From: Todiramphus chloris collaris
Taxonomy: Eukaryota > Chordata > Aves > Coraciiformes > Alcedinidae
DNA length: 64,000 nt
NCBI GenBank assembly: GCA_025345505.1
Contig: JANVCC010000048.1
Coordinates: forward strand, 4,802,888-4,866,887
Direction: 5' to 3'
Of the stretch, positions 25,601 through 37,600 are shown piece after piece (the first letter of the stretch is position 1; the number at the start of each line of letters is the position of its first letter). The notes below the pieces were generated by a model, which was not told where the DNA came from, searched no databases, and saw nothing but the letters and a program-made list of their open reading frames with translations. The position numbers and the translations under genes were made by a program.

Positions 25601-28600
25601 ATTAACTCCTCAGTCTTAATTTTTCAAGTGTAAAAATGGGACTGAAGACTCTTATTCTTTTTTTTTTCCCCCCAGTGGTTTGACATTGTCACTTCAGAAT
25701 TTCATATTGCACCCCTTGTAGCAGAGGTGACCTTATTTAATTCATAGTTTACATGCTCACATTCTATAGGCTATAAAAGTCACTTAGAGGTTTGGGTTAT
25801 TTTTTTTTTCTGATGTGACTTTATTAACGACCTGAAAATTTCCCATGAGTTTTGCTGTGCTTGGTGGGCTGGTTGATGTCAGCATAGGGAGTTTGTGGCA
25901 CACAAGTGGTAAGGTGCTCAGAAAGGTAACACCAAAAACCTATGGAGTAGTCATTTGGAAATGTCACTAAATACATGGTCTCTTGAAACCACTGACTTAA
26001 ACTGGTGTGTTTCTGATAGCTGGGTATTTTTGGGTAAGATTTTCAAGAGAGGTATTTTTTTAGCTTACAATTTAGATTCTGCCTTTCTTTTGCTTTAAAC
26101 TTTTCCTCAAAAGCCTTATGCTTGTGTTATTGGACCATAATCAAAAATTAACTTGGGTAATTTCTGAATAGTAGGATATATTCCCTCCTAAGCGTTGTAC
26201 CCCCTGCTAGCCAAAGATGCAAGGTGGTCTGAAACTGAATTCCTCAGCAAGCTGTGTCACAGAGATACTGTTGTGGGAGATGGTGTTGTTGCATGGGATG
26301 GATGCTTTGAATAATGCTACAGTATGTTAGCAAGGAGATAAGGTGTATGAGGGAACTGAAGCTGTTTGATGTGTGCATGCAAAATCTTTTTTCTACTTTA
26401 CCCATCAAACTTGTTCTTTACCTTCCAATTTGTTTCTACGTTCAGAAAATAATTTTGCACCTCATCTAGCTGTGCCTCTGCTCGTTGTCACGTGCATCAG
26501 AGTTGGAAGGAGGAGAGTGGAAGTATTTTAGGTTGTATTGCACAAATGCTGTAAAGCGCTGGGACCTAAGAAGGTTCGACTGAACTTTCAAGTCATCCTT
26601 AATGATTATTGTGTTTCCAGATATTATTTGGGAAGGGAGGAAAAGGATTTAGGTGTGAAAGTTGGGATCTTCCCAGAAAACCAAGGTAACAGGTCTCCCA
26701 AGTTTTTTCAGGCAATAGAGATTACTAAATCTATCTCTCTTCATCATTCAGTAATGCAAATTTATGAGAATAAAATTTACATCAGAAAAAAAAATCAGAG
26801 TTTAAATTGGAGTAGCTGAAATCTGGTATAGCAGAATTAAAAAAGCCCCACTGTTATCAGTATAAACCAGTTGTTCTGAAAATACTTTGACTTGCTTAGC
26901 AATTATCAGGTATTTCTGTGCTGTAAAAATGCATCCCTTATTCCCTGATGTACGTTACAAAAATATGAACTCCCTGAATTTATTACTATTCTCTTTCTAG
27001 TCAAATAATCTTTGATCTTTCAGATTTTAAAGCGCTCTCATTCTCAAAACTGCCTTGTGTGTTTCTGACTACTTGTAGCATCTTTCATCAGAAGAAAACG
27101 ACCACAGTTCTTGTTACAGCCAGTCAGATAGTCAGTATGGTTCTCCTCCCAAGGGTTGGTCAGAAGAGTTGGATGAACATGGTCAAACCTTATATACCAA
27201 TGACTATACTAATGAAAAGGTACTTTTTCCTTCTTCTCATCATGTGTTCTAAATCTTCTTCACTAATTCACTGCTAGAAATGCAGATTTCATTTCTAGAA
27301 ATGAAAGCCATACCTCAGCAGTATCTTCTCTTTTTAAATATGCATGAAACTTTGGCAACTGAACTGACTTTTTTGTCTTTCTTATGTATGTACTTTACTG
27401 TTTAGAAAAAGCTTTATTTCCAGTTGGGCATCAGATTGTATTAAATGAACATATGTATAATTTTAAATTTTTTAAATTCCAGCCCTCGCCCTTCCTCTTG
27501 GTTACACTTCAGGAATGAACTTCATATCAATATAATGTTTTTCTTAAGGTCTTTTAAGAGAGTTCTTGTCTACATAGACCTTCCAGTTAGGATGGTTTTG
27601 AACTGAAAGCAATGTTGCTTTGTTGGTTTCCTCCTTTACTAGAGATTTTCAGTACTCCTATCAGATGTAGACAAGCTTCTTAAACTGTAGCCATTTCAGC
27701 ATATTTAAATTCTATTTTAATTACCAAATTGCTCGTGACAACCTAATTTTGGGTGCATCATAAAAATTTCTCCCACTTAGGATACATGACAATATCTGTT
27801 TCCTGGTTGGTATTTGTAAAGCAGTCAGTTTTTCTAATAGTTCAGTAAAGATGGATTTTGGGGTTTTTTTCCAACTTCAGGAAGTGTTCATTGAAACAGT
27901 AGTTTGATTACCATGTTACAGCACTACCCCTTCCCCAGTTGTAGAGCATGTACCTATGTTTTGACAAATATGCAAAGGTGGGTTTTTTTATTTATTTTTT
28001 AAATTGCACTTAGCTTTATAGAAAACAATGTTTCCCCTTAGAAACAGTTCATTGGAAGGCAATCTTGTGAAACCTGCTTGACCCCAGAGCTTTTCTGCGA
28101 GTGTTTCCTCGTGATCTTCTTGTAGACTTTTGCTCATGACAATTCTTTCCTAAAAACTAGCCACAGTTTTACATCTTTGATTGTGGGAGTTGCTTCTGGA
28201 AGTTACAGAAACTATATTCATGATTTATTTAGGGTCTGCATCTCATGTTCCTGCTGTTGAACAGCTCTGTTTTTAAAACATCGATTGCAATTGTCTCTTG
28301 AACTTCAGCGTTTGCTGGTCGAGTTTCTTGTAATTCTGTAATTTTATGTGTAAAATCTTTACACAGATCTGATGCAAAGATTGTGCCTCCTTAAAGCGAC
28401 ACCGTAATGTTGATGAGTGAGAAATACCATCTTAAATACCCATTTATCACAATCTCTTGTGTGGTATTAGAGGAGTATTTTCTGAGGAGTTACAGAAAGA
28501 AAAAACCAATAGTGAACCTGATTCAGGAAGCTGAAAACTGTGTTGCTTTCATTGCTAACTAACCTGGGTTAGCTAATGGAGGCTGTGCACTAGACACTGC

Positions 28601-31600
28601 TGAAGTGGATGGCACTTCATTAAAAATTAACTTTGAAATCCCAAGTATCAGAGTTTTACTGTGTTATGACAGTCACTCTGATTACATTTCTTACCATCAC
28701 GTTTCTTTCTACAGTGGATAAAACATGCAGACGAACAAGGTAGACCCTACTACTACAGTGCTGATGGTTCCCGCTCGGAATGGGAGTTACCTAAGGTGAG
28801 TGACCTAAAAAAGAAACTCTGACAGCTTAGAGGTTTCCACATCTCTCTAAATATTCTATGGGAGTAATTCACAACAAGAGGACTTGTATATTGGAGCTGC
28901 TTACTTATTGCATTGTGGTGGAATTTCTGATTGTGAAGAGGAAGAAAATATGCTCAAGGACAAGGTTAAGAGAAGTAAACAATTGACTTGGATTAATGAT
29001 CTGACAGCATACATGTTTCCAGAAACCCTTAGCTCTCAGCTTTAAATGCTATGGAACAGATTAAATATTTCAGCAACAGATTTTAGTCAATTTATGTAAC
29101 CATGTATCTGACGAACACACAGCAGAACTGTTACGCTTGCAATTGATGCGTGATTTAAGATTAGGATCTTGAAAATGTTACCAAAGCTTGTTCCAAAAGT
29201 GCTTAGGAAAAAATGAGTTGGAAAGACAATGCAGACTGCAGAACTGCTTTGAAGAAAAATCATCTATATTGAAAACTTAAGAGTGGTGAGAGAAAACTGT
29301 AGAAAGATTTCAGCATTGTAACTCGTGCTTAAATGAAAATTAAGTTACCAGAATAAAAAAGAAAACTAACTTACCAGGAAATAAAAAAGAAAAACAAACC
29401 TGCTTTTGGTCAGTTTATCTCCCAGTGTCTTTGGTTCAAATATGGCCTTCCAAAATGTATTGTGAAATAAAGTGATGGACTAGCAGGCAGTGTAATGCTG
29501 TTGAACCAGAAAAAGAAGAGAATCCTTTTGTTAGATGGTTCTTAACAATCTGGGCTTTATTACAGCTAAAAATCATTTGGTGGTTTCTGGAAATAGCACA
29601 TTAGCTGAGCTAATACTGTAACACTTAAAATCTTCAGCATTACAGCTTAACTGTAAATGCAAATATGATCTAGAATAACACTTCCAGTGTTTTTTGTTTA
29701 AAGGTTGTAAGGGTGTATGTTGGGAAAGGGGGCAGTTACAAAACAAATTACTTGAGACAGTCTCCTAGAAAGCCCTCCAGTCATGTATATTTAAATAACA
29801 TCTCGGAAGAGCTGAATGCCTCTGGCTGAAAGTGATGTCTCGGATGGAATAGCTTTGACAACTGCTGAAAAGTCTATTAAGGCTCATGATGAGTGTGACC
29901 CAGCTTTTTACAGTGAAAGAGGACATCACACTGAATTGTTCTTAAAAACGGGTAATATCTTTAACCATAATTTGTACTACATCTTGCAAAAGACTTTGAG
30001 TTTTCTCCTATGCTGCAATTCAGTTGGTGTTTCTTGCTAATTAAAACAACAAAAAAACCACCCAAAAACCAACACAAAAAACACCACCTAGCAAGTAAAA
30101 ATCAGATCACCATGATGAAATATGTTTATTTCCTGTGTAGTGAATGAATAACATCTAAATTGTGTTGAGAAAAGCTACAACCCTAGTCCAGAAACCTACC
30201 TTTCTAACATGGCTTTTATAATTCAAGCAAATGAGAAGTCTGTGTTAAAGGTGGGGGGGAGAAAGTGAAATTGATTTTGGAAATAAGAACTCTCCAATTC
30301 CTATATTTTAAACCTAGGGTTAATCTGTAGTTAATCTTAACGAATAGTTAATCTACCAAAATGTCCAAAGAAGTGAGAATAAAACGCTATTATAAATGAA
30401 GTAGTATAAAAAAAGTAGTGAAAAGGGACAGTAGAGAGAACAACCTAATAAAAATGGGATATTAACAGTGTCTCAGCTCTTCACAATGCATTCCTGGGCT
30501 GATACAACAGCGTGATGCTGGTACATCTTCTGGCTGAGCTCTCTGATCCAAGAGTAGACTTTGAAAGAAAACGTGTATGCTGTAAGACTCTTGAGTGAAC
30601 GTGGAGTTTCGGTGTTTATATTCACAGACTGCTACTGCAGTTCCACTTCTCAGAGGTTCCTGCAGCATTAGCTCCCCTCACTGTATCCACAGAGAAGCAC
30701 GAGGTAGAGGAGCTTTATTTCTGGCAGTTCTTACAGACCAGCAGTCTGTCAATTCACTGTCTGTGTGCTGCCAGTGACAAGTGTGAGCTCAGGACCCTCA
30801 ATTCTGAAACTCGGGTGAATGATTTTCCTGCTGGAGACCTGAATGTTGTCAAACAGAGCAGGCTATCTGGAAAATAACAACAAAACACAATGCAGGCAAT
30901 ATCAGGAAGATATCATATAAGAATATGTGAATAAGGTCTGGTTGTCTTATGGTAAATTTGTCATGTTCTGAGCTGTGCTGTTTGACTGGAGGTAACACAC
31001 TGTGTGTCTTGGCATTCATACCTACTGTAAGTCAATGCACTTCTTGGGTAAGCAGCAGGACATGTGTCAGTCAGTGCTGACTTGGAGCTCTTCTTCAAAG
31101 CTCAGTCCTCTTAGTAATGCTGAGGGCTAGAAGGTGAGGTAATGGATGTCTAAGGCAGCAAAGGGAACACAGTGAGTAATCCAGAGGTGTTTTTCAGTCA
31201 CTTGTACCTTTGAGATAGAGCTGTTTGTCCCAATGGTCATCCTTTGGCATAGATTCTGTTCCTTACTGCAGTTGATGCCACCAATTGCTGCCACTCAGAT
31301 GTCCTATGGCAGGGAATGAAGAATCTTCTTTCCTTAAAAGAAAGGCAATGAAGTCCTTAAAAAGGCAAAAAAGAGTCTTTTTCTTCTTTCTTTTTTTTCT
31401 TTTATTTTAATGTAGTTTGAAGGAAGATGTGTTACTCATTTAGTTGATAAGAAAAATCTCTAAGATAGGTGGTTTGTCTGTCTGCGCACCATGAAAGTTT
31501 ATTCAAAGCCAACAGCAGTAGCAGCACTAACAGTGGTTTTGTTTTGAGGCAACATCACCATTTAAAAAAAAAAAAACCTATAAATTTGATTTGACAGTCT

Positions 31601-34600
31601 GTTGGGACAACTGTAAATAACATGGTAGACTGTATAAGGAGCTAAAGGGTACTAGGATATCAGGATATTTTAAAGTACTGCTATTCTGATTACTGATTGC
31701 AAGAAGTGGGAGTAAAATGCCTAACTTTGGGTCTTTACTAGCTTTGACTGTGTGTTGCTTCCAGCTCTTTTCTCCCTTTGCCTACCCAGTTCCCTGTCTG
31801 GTTGGGGATGTTGTTAAACCCCAACCAAGAAGTATGTTTTTTTCTCTTCCTAAAGCTGACAGAACCATGCTATCTTCATAAGAATAGGGACAACTGCTAC
31901 GAATGACTCAGAGGTGTTACATATATTCCAGTCACAATTAGGCTAGGACAGAGCCTTGAGCCATACCAGGTTAGAATAAAATGCAAATCCCTTGGCCAGT
32001 TGAGAGAGTTGGAAAGGTCATGTCCCTCCTTCGTAGCAGGAGATGCTCTCAATGAAATGGGAATCAAACTGAGGTGACCTGCCAGTTAATGTAATGGGAC
32101 AAATTAGAGTTTGTAGAGGATTTTCAAGGAGCAGTAGTGTGTGTATTTGGGGTTGTCTGTTACATTATGAAAAGCTTTTAGAATTAAGAAAATATCATCA
32201 CCTTAAGAAGACTCTATTATAATTGTTCTACCAGGCAATGGGTAGTCTTGAATGGGTCAGTTTTCTTGCAATGGGCAGCCCTTGCCTGATCTCTGTTTTC
32301 AAGATTGCATCAAGACTTAGGCATTGAAATCTTGCTTAGAGTTCTGCAAAGATGGGAAGGAGACCCCAACCTATTTATTTGTCATTGCTGAACAGTTGGA
32401 AACACTGTAAATGCCTTATAGGAGAGACAACAGCTTTGCAGGTGGGAGTCCTATAGGGTGTCAAGAAGTGAATCAGACTTGAAACTGTTCTGTAAGGCTT
32501 TTTGAACTAAGAGGATTGGCTGGGGGCAGACCAAAGAATAGCAGAGGTGATGCCATCTGACCTGGCTAAGATTGCTGGCTCTGGCTGCTTCTCTAGCTAC
32601 TGGAATCTCCCTGATCATTAGAGAATGTCTAGTTTATTTGGGTAACACAGAGTCTGAAACCGTTTCTGTATCTCACCATGGTCCTCTTTGGAGATCACAG
32701 GTCAGTTCACTTATATTAAAAGCAGAGGCTTGTCTTGAGCCTAGAAATGCATAAGGTTTTTCTTTCCCTCTCAGTAGTGTGTTCTTCTATTGGCAATGAG
32801 TAAACCAAACAAACCAAACCCACCTGAGGGGAAAAATGTTTACTTGGTGCCTCTGTTGTGAGAAAACAGGGCAAAAATGTCAAATGTTCCCTTTAAAGAG
32901 CTGTCAGTTTAATAACACTGTTTGTATCACCAATGCAAATTATTTCAGCTGCTAAGATGCATATAGCCCAGTGTTCCTGAGTTGTTAGCAGTGCTTTGTT
33001 AATGAGCTTCATATCCTGGTGCTTTGCTTTCTTGTTAAATATGTTTTGTAAGACTAGAATTTCACATTTCCTTTCTCCTTCCAGATTGGGCGGTCTGTTA
33101 AATACCTCCCGATGGCTTATGATGGTATCAGAGGCACCTTCTAAATACAGATCACCTGTAATTAGACCTCTGCCCACATCCTAACTCTTAATATAGACTT
33201 AAATTAAAGAGAAATTAAATCTTTGTCTGTTTAGACTTCAATTTATCGGGTTAGTGAAATGCAAAGTGCATGAAGGATTTCCATAAATAATATTCACCGG
33301 TGTCACTGAAGTGTAAATCTATTTTTGCAATAAACAGTTGTATTTCGTAGCAAGAAATACATTGGAATTGCACTAGAACTGCTGAAAGGGACTTTGCCTT
33401 CTGTAATTTAGACATAGTTTTCACTGACAGGTGTTGAGGCTTTAGCTGTAATACAGGTGAGCAGTTCTGCTGGGTATTGCATAGCTTGCTGCCCCAGTTG
33501 GAGTTGTGAGGAGCACTTGCAGAAGGAATAGTTCCATAACAAGGAAGTAAACTAGTATCAGATTCTTTGCCACGTGAACGATGGTTCAGTTTTTGATTTA
33601 ACAAGGGGACAGACTGATAGTTGCTTAAACCTCAGCGTTGTAAGGAAGCAGTTGCCATGCGAGTGTGAGCTGAACCCCGCACAAAGTCAGCGCAGGCTCA
33701 CAAGTGATTATTTCTGCAGTGACAACAAATACGTTTCTGTCTGCACATGAACCACCACATTTTGTTCTCAGTACTGCAAGATCCACTCACCTGGGAGTAT
33801 TTCACTACATATTGAAATAATTTAATGAAAGGCTGTATTTACCTTTTAAGCATCTGTTGACTTATTGGTGCCTGTAACTGTGCATAGTAAAATACAAAGC
33901 TAACACAAATATAATGTCTGCTGTGGGAGTAATAATGCTGGTTCTTTATTGGGACAATAAATGTTATGCAATTCAGCTTAAATTTAATGTTTATGTTCTT
34001 TAGATTAAACCTTGCCATCTTTTGTTGGTATGTTTTCCTATAGGTTATTCTGGCTTTGATACCTGAGGCTCCAAACTTACAGTAGGGATCAGCAGCAAAA
34101 CTGTAGTATTCACTGTGCTGCTTCAGGGATTTTTTTTGTTTGTTTTTTAATAAAAAGGGCACTTGACTTTCCTTTTTTTACTTCTTACCCTGTGGATTCC
34201 AGTCCTTTGCATGACTCTGCAAATGCTGCCTTATGTTTCTGCCTTATGCAGATTTTAGTCTTCTGACACTGAATAGAAAGAATGAGATTTTTAACGACTT
34301 AAACCGTACACTGATGTTGTCTTTTCTTAGTTGTCTTTTCATTATTAAACTCAGTTTGAAATATTTTATTTTTTTAATCCTTTATAGTGTTGGGGCTGAT
34401 GATTTAAAATGACAATGCTGCTAATGATAAGTATGCCTCAGTGCTGAGATCTAATTAAATGCTAGCTCCTTCTCATGACCTTCACATTTTCTCGGTCTGT
34501 ATATCTTTGGATGCTTTTGAGTTACTGGAAAACCTATGTTATGATAAATCTATTCTCTCCTTGGCTATTACAGCTGTGCCAAATCTGAAAATTATTTCCT

Positions 34601-37600
34601 ACTAATACTTATTTTCCGTGCTTACATATAGCAGATCTTTTTATAAGTAACTTGATGTGGTTGTTTTGAAAAAGCAAGTCCTCCCCCTCGTGTCTTTTCT
34701 CCTAGACACCCCAGATCTTTGGGTGAAAGAGAATTGTACCCAGGTAGTCATGACTCTAAATACCAATACCTTACTGTAGGATAGTAGGGTTTTCCTTTTC
34801 TTACAGAGGAGTCAGGACAACTGCTGTAGCACTGTCAGTGCAATATGAAGGGTGAACGTTTATATCTTGTATCTGTCCCAATTCCTTGGTGGGTCTAAAT
34901 ATGCTGGCTGGTTGCAAACCCAGGAACAGTAAGCTGTTGCGCCAGAAATCAAACATTTATCTGCCAGTGGAGAGTATTATCCTAATGGGACAGTTTAGTT
35001 ACTTCCTCGGAGAGGACTACAGCAGAAGGGATAGTTCTGAAGACTAAATGCAAAATAAAACTAAGGCTTTTTTCACACCCTTGGTTGATACCAGGAATAT
35101 GAAAGCTTGCACTCTTGGGATGTATGAGTGCTATTTCCAAATCTCGTCTGCGTGAATTAGATTGTACTTATAGTTTGATTTTTCTCTTCTATAGTATAAT
35201 GCTTCACCACAGCAGCAGAGAGATATAATAAAGAGTAGGAGTCTGGACAGGAGGCTACAAGAACCAATAGTTTTGACGAAATGGAGGCACAGCACAATTG
35301 TGTTGGATACCAACGATAAGGTAGGAGCAAGTTAAACGGCGTGCTGGAATACCAACTGCTTCTGATGTGTGAAGTATTTCATCTAACTAATCAGTATGCA
35401 TGAATTTCTAAAATATGAGTTTTCTTAATATTCTGTTGTATCATTGTGTATAACATTCAGTGAAACCAGAGGCTGTTCAATAACATTACTACTGGTACTT
35501 GGTGTATAGTAGCTCTTTTCTTGTTACCGGTGAAGTATTTTAACTAGTTTATTTTATTTATTTTAACTAGTTCAGGGTTTGGTGTGTACAGCCTTTTTAC
35601 TTACATTTGAGAATCTCCCAATTCAATTTAGGCTGTGGAGTGTAATTAAGGTTTGAATTCAAGAATTACAGATGTGGGTGAGGTTCTCATGTAAGGTGTA
35701 GTCATAATTCATGCCTGAATGTTTTCATTGTAGGAAACACCAAGTAGGAATACACTCGAAAGATTGCAGATGAATAATTGTAACACTTATAGAATCGAAA
35801 TAAAAGTTGCATGTGCTAAAGTAAAAACTACGCCTTCAAGATGAAAATAGTAGCATTAGATAGTGGATTTATCCCTTTAATGACTGTTCCATTGATCTCC
35901 ACTGTAATATGTCAAGGAAAGAGGAGAAGCCGTGCGTGACTATAGCAGGGATGCAAGACTGTTATTGAAAGACAGGACAGTACTGAAAGTGCTAAAATGC
36001 TTGATCCTGTCTGGAGCTGAGCTGGGTGTTTAGTCAGAAAACAGCTCTGGGTCAGTATCAACAAAAGCTGCTTCCTGCCCCTTCTTAGGGTATGTTCTTG
36101 ATAGTATGTTTTGGGCTGTGTTGTAACAGCTGCTGTTGAGGCCAACAAGAAGGCAGAGCCTCTCCTTGCTCTCCCCATGCCTGTCTCTTCTGGTTTTGTC
36201 CCAGTCATTTCTGCTCGTGCTGGGGTGTTCTGCCCATCAGTGTGGAGAGTTGATAGGAGCTGAGTGAAGAGGAACTGAAATGAGTGATCTGCCCTAGTTT
36301 TGCCCTGCTCTGGCAGGGGGGGTTGGACTTGATCTTTGGAGGTCCCTTCCAACCCCTACCATTCTGTGATTCTGTGGGTGTTGCAGGGCTGTGACTTGCT
36401 GGTTTCTGTAACATCGCAGCAGTCCATCCCAAAATTGGTGGAAACTGAAATACTTTGTGATGCTGAATTTTTTGCACAGACTACTCAGAATGAGACACCA
36501 GGAAACGGCATAGTAAGCTTTTTTTTTTTTCTTAAAGAACAGGGAAAAATTAAAATTAACATAGATTTGAGAGTATGAAGAAAAGCCTCTAAGTGGACCT
36601 CTGTCATCACAGAGATCTAAGACAATCTTAAATGGTCAAAATACAGTAGTTGTAATGAAAATGAATCTGCTGCCTGGAAAGTTACTTTCTTGATGTGCTG
36701 TTTCCAGTACATTTTAATGGCTTTCCTTATTGAAATAAAATATAGGAGAGTGGGTTGTCATGAATTGACTTAGTTCCTCAGAACAGGATTTATTGGATTT
36801 GATCTTAAGCTTTTGAGCTGTCAGTTTAAGATATATCCTACATGGTGCTGAGGAGGCAGTGGAGCGTGCTTGTCTGGAGACTTTGCACCTGAACGCATTA
36901 GTTTAGCTTGAGCCATTCTGAGATCCCTCTGCTCCTCCTTGCTCCTCCTTGCTCCTCCTTGCTCCTCCTTGCTCCTCCTTGCTCCTCCTTGCTCCTCCTT
37001 GCTCCTNNNNNNNNNNTGCTCCTCCTTGCTCCTCCTTGCTCCTCCTTGCTCCTCCTTGCTCCTGTACCAAGTGTGCTGAGGCACTGCACGAGTGACAGAG
37101 TCCTGATAAATCCAAGCTGAGTGGATCCTTCCAGCCTCAAGTGCAGTTTATACTTCACAGGTCTGACCATTTCTGTTGAAGAGAGCTAAGTTTTGGCCTC
37201 ACTTTTAGAAGGCTTCTTCCTTTTTGTCACAATATTTGGAAGGACCTTCATGTAGTGCTGCACTGAATGAAGAAGCTCTTGTAAAACATTGAATAAACGG
37301 AGCTGTTTACTTTTCAAGACCCAGAGTTGAAACACCAAGACCTTAAACTTAGTGAAACAAACATGAAAGTGTACAAATGCCTAATGTAATAATCAAAAAC
37401 CCCTGTATATAGGAGCTGCATTTGTGAAGTCTTAAATCAGTAGTTTGAAGTTCCTTTAATAGCTTAAAAATAGGCAGATGGGATGCTTTTTTTACTTGTA
37501 AGGAGACTATAAAGAACAATGTTAATGCTTTGAGGAAATTAAAAATGCATAGTGGAGCAGTAAACTGGTGTGTTGTGGAAAGACAGAATTTGTTTAGTGT

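Larger units (their letters stand above)
19687..27078 (+). other. ARHGAP12: ARHGAP12 intron between WW1 and linker exons
   Basis: 7392 bp, GT-AG. It contains a CR1 copy of about 700 bp on the minus strand (19956-20656), a CR1 copy of about 1.08 kb on the plus strand (21990-23067), a C4T5/A5G4 inverted repeat at 21178-21202 and a T tract near 23697. The remainder (about 23.8-27.0 kb) is unique-looking AT-rich sequence in which I see no gene. Confidence 0.88.

Noticed and set aside
36931..37063. Short direct repeats considered as a CRISPR array
   Set aside because: Units are contiguous with no spacers, and the context is a vertebrate intron.
36821..37170. Minus-strand frames encoding [10 protein letters not shown] repeats
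   Set aside because: These are the translation of the 10-bp minisatellite, which is open in every minus frame simply because its unit has no stop; the frames also cross an N gap.
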